64,000 nucleotides of DNA from Oscillospiraceae bacterium (lineage in GTDB: Bacteria > Bacillota > Clostridia > Oscillospirales > Oscillospiraceae): assembly GCA_017622995.1 (NCBI GenBank), contig JAGAQA010000005.1, positions 1 to 64,000 on the forward strand, written 5' to 3'. The notes under the pieces are model-generated. The model was not told the origin of the DNA, ran no database searches, and saw nothing but the letters and a program-made list of their open reading frames with translations. The first letter of the stretch is position 1. Each line of letters opens with the position of its first letter. Of the stretch, positions 52,879-60,033 are shown in pieces. The position numbers and the translations under genes were made by a program.

Positions 52879-54195
52879 ATGAACATGAAGAAGAGCTTGA
52901 TTTGCATCCTGGCTGTATTTGCTCTGCTGCTTGCCGCCTGCGGACAGCAGGAAGCACCTGCAATGGAAACCGAACCGGATCGGGAGATCGATATCTGCCT
53001 GTCGGATTATTATGGCATGGTCGGCGTAATGAGAGCAGATATGGACGGCAATATGGAGTACTGCGAATTCAATGCCATCAGCGTCCTGGGCGCCCCCGGT
53101 GAGATCATTCTGGATCGTTTTACCAGCAATGGCTTTTCCGAAATTGTCCCCGTCCTGGAGGGCGACAGCCTTGAGGGCTGGATGGAGTGCCGCTATGATG
53201 ACGAGCTGGGCCATTATGTCATCGTATCCGAGACCCTTTATACTACCGAGGAACTGATGGCAATGCCTGTTCCCGGAGAGTCTGTGGAATATGTGGCCAA
53301 GTGGGCAGGAATACCCGTGGAAGAATACTTCATAAGCGATCCTTTTGAAGGTGCCTCTTCCAGCGGCGTCTTCAACCTCAGCGCCAACGGGGGCAGCATG
53401 GGGTTCCGCACCTCTGACGGCAGTGAATATACCTCCGGCATCTACGGATACACTCTGGAAGAGGGTGAGTCCCTCAACGATGTGATGGGAACCGAGTTTA
53501 ATGACACACTCGTTGATATCAGCAAGGAGGGTGCTGCATTTACCGGCTGGTCTGTGTACATGGCAGAGGATCTCTTCCTGAGCCATGAGATCGTGGAAGA
53601 AGAGGACATGCTGTGTCTGGTTTTCGATGAAAACGGCTATGAGGGTGTTGTGTATGCGCTTTTGAGAAATGCCGCCTTGGTAGATGAGAATATGTCCACC
53701 GAGGACCTGTGCGGCATCACCTGTAATGGTGAGAACTACCTGGCTATGGCAAACTGGGAAAGCAGCGCAGGGAATGCAGCCCATACTATTCCCTCTGTCT
53801 TCGCATTCAGTGCCAACGGCGGCAGCATTCACTTCCACAATTATGCTGACGAAGAATATAAGACCGTTGCTTATGCCTACGGTCTGGAGTATGGCCAGGC
53901 TCTCAATGATGTGATGGGTACGGAATACGGCGATGCCCTCATTGGAATGAGCAAGGACAGCGCGGAGTTTTTGGGCTGGACCCTTTATGTGGCAGACGAG
54001 ATCACCTGGAGCAGGGACGAGGTATACGATACTGAGATCCTGTGCCTGCCCTATAATGACGCAGGCTCCCAGGGCATGAACTATGCACTTTTGAAGAACG
54101 GCTCCCTGGTGGGAGAATATATGCCCACGGAACAGCTGTGCGGCATGACCACCTACGGCGAGAACTACCTGGCCATCGCGATCTGGTCCGAATAA
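52879..54195 (+). CDS. Repeat lipoprotein embedded in the peptide array
   Basis: The 438-residue protein has a lipoprotein signal, KKSLICILAVFALLLAAC. The exported part contains two tandem repeats of about 130 residues. Each begins with SANGGS and contains LNDVMGTE, GW-S/T-V/L-Y, a Cys-Leu strand, YALL and ENYLA; the first part of the protein seems to hold a weaker third copy. No known domain was recognised. Start at ATG 52879 is eight bases after GAGG, although ATG 52858 is in frame. It could anchor or bind the exported peptides, an inference from position only. Confidence 0.8.
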   Translation: MNMKKSLICILAVFALLLAACGQQEAPAMETEPDREIDICLSDYYGMVGVMRADMDGNMEYCEFNAISVLGAPGEIILDRFTSNGFSEIVPVLEGDSLEGWMECRYDDELGHYVIVSETLYTTEELMAMPVPGESVEYVAKWAGIPVEEYFISDPFEGASSSGVFNLSANGGSMGFRTSDGSEYTSGIYGYTLEEGESLNDVMGTEFNDTLVDISKEGAAFTGWSVYMAEDLFLSHEIVEEEDMLCLVFDENGYEGVVYALLRNAALVDENMSTEDLCGITCNGENYLAMANWESSAGNAAHTIPSVFAFSANGGSIHFHNYADEEYKTVAYAYGLEYGQALNDVMGTEYGDALIGMSKDSAEFLGWTLYVADEITWSRDEVYDTEILCLPYNDAGSQGMNYALLKNGSLVGEYMPTEQLCGMTTYGENYLAIAIWSE

Positions 54196-54206
54196 AGAAA
54201 AAAGAA

Positions 54207-54236
54207 GATACCGTTTGCTTATCTTCATCGTATAAA
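54207..54236 (+). promoter_or_regulatory. ECF-sigma-like promoter P3 (peptides, sigma gene)
   Basis: GATACC (54207-54212), 16 bases, then CGTATAAA (54229-54236). It lies 12 bases after the lipoprotein stop and before peptide E. The ECF sigma gene is downstream without another visible promoter, so sigma would activate its own gene. Confidence 0.75.
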
Positions 54237-54266
54237 GGATTGAAGAGATAACAGGAGGAAAACAAT

Positions 54267-54503
54267 ATGAAAAACAAGAAACTGAAAAATCCTATTCTGA
54301 ATGAGCTGGAGGAGGATGTGCTGAGCAATGTCTCCGGCGGTAACAGTGAGGATATTTATGCCACATGCCCGTATTGTTGCTGCTATATCTTTCTGACTAT
54401 CAATAATGTGCCCGTTCCCAAAGAGGAAATAAAGTGTTCCTACTGCGGTTATAAGGACGGCGATCCCAGTACCATTCCAAACATGGAAGACATAATCGGT
54501 TGA
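54267..54503 (+). CDS. Double-glycine leader peptide E (Cys-rich)
   Basis: The 78-residue precursor has the leader KNPILNELEEDVLSNVSGG, cut after Gly25. The core has CPYCCC (Cys34, 37, 38, 39) and CSYC (Cys57/60), again a zinc-ribbon-like pair of knuckles. CAGGAGG lies before ATG. First gene after P3. Confidence 0.85.
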   Translation: MKNKKLKNPILNELEEDVLSNVSGGNSEDIYATCPYCCCYIFLTINNVPVPKEEIKCSYCGYKDGDPSTIPNMEDIIG

Positions 54504-54553
54504 TCGAGATATGATAGAGGAATGATTCTGATAAGGTAAGGAGAGAAATCAAT

Positions 54554-54826
54554 ATGCAGAATAAGGAACTGAAAAATCCCATGCTCAATGAGCTGGATGA
54601 GGATATGCTGGGCAATGTGTCTGCTGGTACGGACGATGATGGCTGGTATTGGGGATATGGATATCCTCCAAACTATCTCAACGCCTGTCCGAAATGCGGC
54701 GGTGGTGTGTATTCCATGCCCGTACCGGAATCCCTGGGAGGCGGGGCCAGCTATACCTGCGGTCCCTGCGGCTGGAAAGGCCGTTCTACAGCGGAATTTG
54801 CTCCCGGATACACTTATAATGGCTAA
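54554..54826 (+). CDS. Leader peptide F with SAG cleavage site (paralogue of B)
   Basis: The 90-residue precursor matches peptide B along its whole length and has the same Cys pairs (45/48 and 69/72), WYWGYGYPP and the APGYTYNG end. Its leader ends NVSAG rather than NVSGG, so the usual double glycine is Ala-Gly, which most C39 peptidases also accept. AAGGAGAG lies before ATG. The pair B/F, each followed by sigma sequences, points to a segmental duplication. Confidence 0.87.
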   Translation: MQNKELKNPMLNELDEDMLGNVSAGTDDDGWYWGYGYPPNYLNACPKCGGGVYSMPVPESLGGGASYTCGPCGWKGRSTAEFAPGYTYNG

Positions 54827-54929
54827 TTAGGTAAGCGGTGGAGCAAGCGATGCGGAAACAGCTCTGGAAAACGAATACATCAAGGATGAAATGATGATTA
54901 TCATCCCCATTATTTGAGAGAGGGCAACT

Positions 54930-55145
54930 ATGGAACAGAAACTGAAAAAATTGTTTGATTATCAGAAATTCCAGCGCAATTCCCGGCTGGACGCCATGCT
55001 GGCAGAAGCGGAAGGCCGCTGTGCAGAAGTGGACGAGGATGCCTTGGAGCTGGTCAACGCCGCAGGAGATGACTCTCTGATGGAACATGGAATTGTCGAA
55101 GGAGTAGATCCTGTGGGGGCTTTTATGGTGGAGGACCTGCTATGA
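54930..55145 (+). CDS. Small protein coupled to the ECF sigma gene
   Basis: The 71-residue protein has a basic helical start (EQKLKKLFDYQKFQRNSRLD) and an acidic second half with DEDALELVNAAGDD. Its stop overlaps the sigma start (ATGA), so it is made together with sigma. It has no membrane helix. It could be a cytoplasmic anti-sigma or co-factor, or, as LELVNAAG resembles a double-glycine-like site, a further exported precursor. Sequence alone does not decide. No known family was recognised. Confidence 0.75.
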   Translation: MEQKLKKLFDYQKFQRNSRLDAMLAEAEGRCAEVDEDALELVNAAGDDSLMEHGIVEGVDPVGAFMVEDLL

Positions 55146-55612
55146 CTGCCGCAGCAGAGGTTATTTACCTTTCCTATCACGATAAAGTGTCCGCATACAT
55201 CAAGGGAAAGGTAGAGAATCACTACGATGCGGAGGACTTGGTTTCCCAGGTCTTTGAGAAGGTTTATGGCAAGCTCCACACCTTCGACGAAACCAAAGCA
55301 TCTCTGTCCACCTGGATCTATACCATCACCCGCAACACGGTGACGGACTACTACCGTACTCGCCGTATTCATGCGATCTACGATGAAGCTTGTGAACGGC
55401 CTGACCCGGAACAGGACCAGGATGTGCTGGATGCCCTGGCCGATGCTCTGATGACCCTGAAAGTGCAGGAACGGGACCTGATATTGCTGCACTACTACAA
55501 GGGCTTGACCCTGAAGGAAGTGGCGGACAAAATGGGAATGTCCTACATAAACGCGAAAGTGATCCACAAAAAGGCCCTCAGCGGACTGAAAACCTATTTT
55601 CAGGAGGATTAA
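55142..55612 (+). CDS. ECF-type sigma-70 factor
   Basis: The 156-residue protein has only regions 2 and 4. Region 2 (about 10-75) shows YDAEDLVSQVFEKVYGKL and STWIYTITRNTVTDYYR. Region 4 (about 98-152) shows the helix-turn-helix LTLKEVADKMGMSYINAKV. ATG overlaps the 71-residue gene by 4 bases; peptide G begins after 3 bases. The three TATACC-N16-CGTAT promoters nearby are the likely targets. No membrane anti-sigma gene is adjacent. Confidence 0.93.
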   Translation: MTAAAEVIYLSYHDKVSAYIKGKVENHYDAEDLVSQVFEKVYGKLHTFDETKASLSTWIYTITRNTVTDYYRTRRIHAIYDEACERPDPEQDQDVLDALADALMTLKVQERDLILLHYYKGLTLKEVADKMGMSYINAKVIHKKALSGLKTYFQED

Positions 55613-55615
55613 TAT

Positions 55616-55798
55616 ATGGAAAATAAGAAATTTGAACTGAATGATGAGGCATTGGATGCGGTTTCCGGTGGTTATTGGGGGGATGAATACGCACCTAATT
55701 GCCCCAATTGCAATATTAAAATGAGGACTATCTACATCAATACGTTCCCGGTTTATAACTGTGGTTCCTGCGGTCATATAATCGAGATACAGCCGTAA
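55616..55798 (+). CDS. Double-glycine leader peptide G (minimal zinc ribbon)
   Basis: The 60-residue precursor has the short leader KKFELNDEALDAVSGG, cut after Gly19. The 41-residue core has Cys29/32 (CPNC) and Cys49/52 (CGSC) separated by 16 residues of beta-type sequence, the simplest ribbon in the set. GGAGG overlaps the end of sigma, and the gene starts 3 bases after it. Confidence 0.87.
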   Translation: MENKKFELNDEALDAVSGGYWGDEYAPNCPNCNIKMRTIYINTFPVYNCGSCGHIIEIQP

Positions 55799-55852
55799 CT
55801 GCAGACATCCAAACTCCCGGATTTTACTCAAAACAGAATAGGAGCGCGACTT

Positions 55853-56140
55853 ATGGAGAACAAGAAATTTGAACTGAATGATGCGCAGCTTGACAATGTT
55901 TCCGGCGGCCTGTTGGATGGTCTTTTTGGTTATACGGAAGAACCTACCCCCGCAGCAGCAAAGCGTGGGCTGACAGCCGGCTTGGTCTTTGATACCCAGC
56001 GCAGCTGCATCAGCTGCGGTGAAACCCACTACCGCGTCAAGGATTTTCATAAAGACGACAGAAAACTTCGTGTAGTATGCAGTGGCTGCGGAAGCCCCGG
56101 CTACTGGGACTACGAAATTTATGACACCTGGAAGGTATAG
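55853..56140 (+). CDS. Double-glycine leader peptide H (two CxxC pairs)
   Basis: The 95-residue precursor has the leader KKFELNDAQLDNVSGG, cut after Gly19. A Pro/Ala-rich stretch follows, then Cys52/55 (CISC) and Cys76/79 (CSGC) 20 residues apart, with a Trp/Tyr-rich end. TAGGAGCG lies before ATG. Confidence 0.86.
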   Translation: MENKKFELNDAQLDNVSGGLLDGLFGYTEEPTPAAAKRGLTAGLVFDTQRSCISCGETHYRVKDFHKDDRKLRVVCSGCGSPGYWDYEIYDTWKV

Positions 56141-56156
56141 ATCGAAAGAGGTCAAT

Positions 56157-56258
56157 ATGGCAGGAATCAAAAAATGGATTCTGGAACTGGATGGCGGCAT
56201 GCTGGACGCGGTTTCCGGTGGCGGCGGTAGTGTGGTGCAGTGGATAAACAATAGGTAA
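56157..56258 (+). CDS. Mini double-glycine peptide I (33 residues)
   Basis: A small gene reads a leader KKWILELDGGMLDAVSGG followed by only 11 residues, GGSVVQWINNR. GAAAGAGGT lies before ATG 56157. It ends TAATG, sharing a base with the permease start, so translation is coupled. The core has no Cys and looks like a signalling peptide rather than a ribbon. It is too short for usual gene finders. Confidence 0.75.
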   Translation: MAGIKKWILELDGGMLDAVSGGGGSVVQWINNR

Positions 56259-57979
56259 TGGAGAAAAATGCAATGGCTGAAACAAATCCTAAAAAACTGA
56301 ATACAAAGAAAACGGTGCTCTATTCTTCCGGACAGGTTCCTCCTGCCGGGCCGTTGTTCTTTTCATCCCTGCAGCATATGCTGCTGATCTTATCTCTGGG
56401 CATGGCTATGCCTGTGTCCATTGCCCGGACGGCGGGACTGGATATGCAGCTGTCCGGCTCTCTGCTGGCGGCATCGCTGTTCTGCATGGGCTTTTCCTGT
56501 ATTTTGCAGACACTGAAAAACCGGTTCATCGGCTCCGGTTTCCAGTCCATGTCTGTGGCAGACTCTGCCGCCCTTTCCGCCTGCATTCTGGCAGCAGAAC
56601 TGGGCGGTGTACCTCTGGTACTGGGTATGACGATCTTCTCCGGTCTTCTGCGGTTTGTACTGGGTTCCTTCACCTTTAAGCTGCGCCGCTTTTTCCCTGC
56701 GGAAGTGACCGGAACCATGATCTTTATTCTGGGCATCAACATGGTCCCTACTGCCCTGAAAAACTTCCTTGGCAGCCCGGTGAATGGCGTTTATGATCCC
56801 ATGCATCTGGTGGTGGCAGTTTCCACGCTGCTGTTTATGCTCAGCTGTACATTGTTCCTAAAGCCGCTGAAACCCTATACCGCATTGCTTGGTATCGTAT
56901 TCGGCTTTGTGCTTTCGGCGGTTACCGGAGTGTTCGATGTTTCTTCCCTTAGCAAAATTTCCGGACAGGCTGCCGTGGCTCTGCCGATTTACAGGGATCT
57001 TGCTTATGATTTTGATTTTGCGGTTCTGATCCCCTTTGTGGTGGTGACCATTGCCGGCGTGGTTGACAATATCGGTGACTTCTCTGCCTGCCAAAGTGCA
57101 GACGACCCCAATTTCAAAAAGCCCGACTGGCGTTCCATCGAAAGCGGTATCCGGGGCAATGCGCTGGGTACAGCCCTGTCCGGTCTGCTGGGCGGCCCCA
57201 TCCAGTCCACTGCCACTACCAACATTGGTATCGCGAGTGCCAGCGGCATCACCAGCAGAGTGGTGGCCTATCTGGCCGGTATCATGCTGATGGCGGCTTC
57301 TTTCTTCCCGGGACTTACCAATCTGCTTTCCATGATCCCGACGCCCGTGTTGGGTGCGGTGCTGCTGTACAGCGGATGCTACATCATGTCCGGCGGATTC
57401 TCCGCACTTTCGGAGTGTGTTCTGGATGACCGTCGTATTTTCACAATCTTCCTGAGTGTCTTTTTTGCCATTAGCACCCTGATTCCCGGGCTGTATTCCT
57501 TCCTGCCGGAAAATGTATCCGTAGTTCTGGTATCTCCCATGGTTATGGGTGTATGCGTACTGCTGATCACAACACTGCTCAGCCGCATCGGCACTAAAAA
57601 GGTATTCTCTTTTGTCAGTGGAACAGGTCCGTTGGATATTATTGCACTGAATGAGACAATCGAAGATGTATGCCGCCAGCGTGGTGCAGAGCGGGCACTG
57701 ATGCGGAAAATCCAGATATGCGTTGACAGCCTTTGTGAAGGCGTTTTTGAAGTTGTACCCCAAGCGCAGCTGCAGTTCACCATCGTTTACGATCCTCAGC
57801 AGGTGAAGCTGCATATCGAGACGGTTGAGGCTTCTTTCCCGGATAGACGAGCGGGTTTTGAAGACTCTGCAGCAGAGACACTTGAGGTAACCCGCATGAT
57901 TCTGAATAATATGTTTGATTCTGTTTCTATAAAAACTGCCGACGGAAAACTGGTGGTAGATCTGGAAGCGGATCTGTAA
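56258..57979 (+). CDS. NCS2 permease with degenerate RsbW-like C-terminal domain
   Basis: Residues about 30-440 form a nucleobase:cation symporter-2 transporter, with many membrane helices, VADSAALSACILAAELGG and the VDNIGDFSACQSADDP and GLLGGPIQSTATTNIGI motifs on its substrate-binding helices. The last 130 residues, from about 445, form a soluble domain that follows the RsbW pattern: MRKIQICVDSLCEGVFEVV where the N-box helix lies and TADGKLVVDLEADL where the last strand lies. The N-box Asn and glycine boxes are not kept, so ATP use is doubtful. Its cargo (a nucleobase or other) is unclear. Confidence 0.85.
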   Translation: MEKNAMAETNPKKLNTKKTVLYSSGQVPPAGPLFFSSLQHMLLILSLGMAMPVSIARTAGLDMQLSGSLLAASLFCMGFSCILQTLKNRFIGSGFQSMSVADSAALSACILAAELGGVPLVLGMTIFSGLLRFVLGSFTFKLRRFFPAEVTGTMIFILGINMVPTALKNFLGSPVNGVYDPMHLVVAVSTLLFMLSCTLFLKPLKPYTALLGIVFGFVLSAVTGVFDVSSLSKISGQAAVALPIYRDLAYDFDFAVLIPFVVVTIAGVVDNIGDFSACQSADDPNFKKPDWRSIESGIRGNALGTALSGLLGGPIQSTATTNIGIASASGITSRVVAYLAGIMLMAASFFPGLTNLLSMIPTPVLGAVLLYSGCYIMSGGFSALSECVLDDRRIFTIFLSVFFAISTLIPGLYSFLPENVSVVLVSPMVMGVCVLLITTLLSRIGTKKVFSFVSGTGPLDIIALNETIEDVCRQRGAERALMRKIQICVDSLCEGVFEVVPQAQLQFTIVYDPQQVKLHIETVEASFPDRRAGFEDSAAETLEVTRMILNNMFDSVSIKTADGKLVVDLEADL

Positions 57980-57989
57980 GTGATAAATG

Positions 57990-58016
57990 GCCTTTGTATC
58001 ATACCAATACAGAGGC
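57990..58016 (+). repeat. Hairpin between permease and PPTase genes
   Basis: GCCTTTGTAT (57990-57999) and ATACAGAGGC (58007-58016) can form a 10-bp stem with one G-T pair. No T-run follows, so it may only weaken read-through between the two genes. Confidence 0.4.
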
Positions 58017-58064
58017 GCCTGCCCCCACTCCATAATCTAAACAAGGAATGGAGATTCAGATTGA

Positions 58065-58667
58065 ATGAAAATCTACGGGATTCAAATTCGGACGGTTGAA
58101 AAAATACCCTGCGGACATCTCATGAACCTGATGCCCAATCGATACACACGAGCGCTGAAATACTTGCGCAGGGAAGACCGCCTGCGCTGCCTGGGTGCAG
58201 GATTACTGATGCACCGCGTGCTGGGCATCGATGAGCGTGAGCTGAAATACGGTGCATATGGGAAACCCTATGCACCGGGTAAGGCCGAATTCAGTATTTC
58301 CCACGGCGGGAACTGGGCAATCCTTTCGGCGGATCGTCATCCGGTGGGCGTGGACATCGAACCCATGAACGATGCCAATCTTTCTGTTGCTCGAAGGGTG
58401 TTCACGGCGGAGGAATTGTTCTGGATGCAGCAGGATCCACTTCCTCGCTTTCATATCCTGTGGACGATCAAGGAAAGCATTATGAAGGCTACAGGCCTTG
58501 GCCTTCAGATGGATCCGGCGCGGTTTTCTGTTCTTCCTATAGATGGACCGAAATGTGTCCATGAACAAATATGGCATACAGCCTGGCTTCTGCACGAAGG
58601 CTGTGCGGTTGCCTGCGCGTCCGCAAACATCATCGATGGCCTGGAATTCGAAGAAATATTATATTGA
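58065..58667 (+). CDS. Sfp-type 4'-phosphopantetheinyl transferase
   Basis: This enzyme attaches phosphopantetheine from CoA to the carrier-domain Ser of the NRPSs. The 200-residue protein has the family motifs in order: GKPY, FSISHGGNWAILS, GVDIEPM with Mg-binding acidic residues, and WTIKESIMKATGLGL. The location just before the NRPS fits a dedicated activator for the two NRPS proteins. Confidence 0.94.
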   Translation: MKIYGIQIRTVEKIPCGHLMNLMPNRYTRALKYLRREDRLRCLGAGLLMHRVLGIDERELKYGAYGKPYAPGKAEFSISHGGNWAILSADRHPVGVDIEPMNDANLSVARRVFTAEELFWMQQDPLPRFHILWTIKESIMKATGLGLQMDPARFSVLPIDGPKCVHEQIWHTAWLLHEGCAVACASANIIDGLEFEEILY

Positions 58668-58678
58668 GGAAGTGTCAT

Positions 58679-60007
58679 ATGGACTATTTGTCTGATCCTG
58701 TCGGAAAACTGTATAAAAAGCTGGTACCCTCCGCAATCGGCTCCATGCTGACTGCAACGGTGGCTTCGCTGATCGATACCATCATCCTCAGCTATTATCT
58801 TGGTCCGGTGATGCTCTCCTCGGTGAGTATCTGTATGCCGATCTACATGATCCTGAATGCGCTGGCACTGCTGATCGCATCCGGCGGAGCTACGCTCTGC
58901 GCCACCTATGTGGGAAAAGGCGACATTAAAGAATCCAACCGCTTTTTCACGGCAGCCACGGCCTGTATTGTAGCCGTGGGCCTGTTATTAATGGTTATCG
59001 GTCTGCTGTTTACAAAGGAAATTGTAATGCTGCTGGGTGCAAACGATTCGATTTGGGCTTCCACCTTTGCTTATGCCAGGGTGCTGATGGCCTTTATCCT
59101 TCCGCTGATGCTCTATTGCCTGATGCTGTTTTTTGTGCGTTTTGATTCGGATCCCGGCCTTGCGCTGGCGGCAACGGGAACCTGTGCGGTCACGAATCTT
59201 GTGCTGGATATCCTGTTTGTGGGTCCGCTGAACATGGGTGCTTCCGGTGCGGCGCTGGCTACCTGTCTGGCGTACACCTTTGCCACACTTCTGGGCTTTA
59301 CCCATTTCCTGAAAAAGAAGAATACACTGCGTCTGGTTCGCGGAAGCCTGTCAGCAGGCAGAATCCTGCGCATCCTGCGTACCGGTGCACCGCTGTCCCT
59401 GTCCCAGTTTGGTATGGCGCTCACAACTTCGGTCTTCAATACGCAGATCATGCATATTGGCGGCGAGCTGCATGTAACGGCTTATGCCATCGTCACGCAG
59501 CTTTCCATGAGTGCTCTGGCGTTCTATGAGGGCGTAGCCCAGGCGGCACAGCCCATACTCGCGGCGAACTTTGGCGCAAAGAAGCCTGACCGCGTAAGAG
59601 AAACCATGCGCATCGGTTTATTGCTGGAGCTGATCTTTACCGGGGCGTGTCTGGCAGTTTTTGTGATTGGAGCAAAGACAGTAGCAGGCTTCTTTTCCAT
59701 TTATGAAGGGGAACTGCTGCACATCAGCGTGAGGGCCATACGGCTGTTTTCCCTGTCCATCCCATTTACCGGCCTGAATATGCTGGGTACATACTTTTTC
59801 CAGGCCAGGGAACGCACAGCCCCGGCCACAGCAATTTCGCTGCTCAGCGGTACTGTTCTATTGATTGCAGCGCTGCTGGCTCTCACAGCATGCTTTGGGT
59901 CGGATGGCATCTGGTGGTCCTGGCTGCTGGCGCAGGCGCTGTGTCTGATTTATACGGTATTTGCGGCCAGCAGGGATGTTTCCGGGAGTATGACAGGATC
60001 GAAATAG
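58679..60007 (+). CDS. MATE-family efflux transporter
   Basis: The 442-residue protein has about 12 membrane helices in two matching halves. LIDTIILSYYLGPVMLSSVSIC and ASGGATLCATYVGKGD are typical of the first half, and GVAQAAQPILAANFGAKK of the second. It is probably a proton- or sodium-driven exporter of the NRPS product, inferred from position. Start is ATG 58679 after GAGGAAG, 11 bases past the PPTase stop; a longer frame begins inside the PPTase gene and is rejected. Confidence 0.92.
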   Translation: MDYLSDPVGKLYKKLVPSAIGSMLTATVASLIDTIILSYYLGPVMLSSVSICMPIYMILNALALLIASGGATLCATYVGKGDIKESNRFFTAATACIVAVGLLLMVIGLLFTKEIVMLLGANDSIWASTFAYARVLMAFILPLMLYCLMLFFVRFDSDPGLALAATGTCAVTNLVLDILFVGPLNMGASGAALATCLAYTFATLLGFTHFLKKKNTLRLVRGSLSAGRILRILRTGAPLSLSQFGMALTTSVFNTQIMHIGGELHVTAYAIVTQLSMSALAFYEGVAQAAQPILAANFGAKKPDRVRETMRIGLLLELIFTGACLAVFVIGAKTVAGFFSIYEGELLHISVRAIRLFSLSIPFTGLNMLGTYFFQARERTAPATAISLLSGTVLLIAALLALTACFGSDGIWWSWLLAQALCLIYTVFAASRDVSGSMTGSK

Positions 60008-60033
60008 AGCAGTCAGCTTGAAGGAGGAATAGT

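Noticed and set aside
41946-56258. Lanthipeptide or sactipeptide cluster
   Set aside because: No LanM, LanB/C, YcaO or radical SAM gene lies in the locus; the only radical SAM gene (12918) is about 29 kb away beside asnA.
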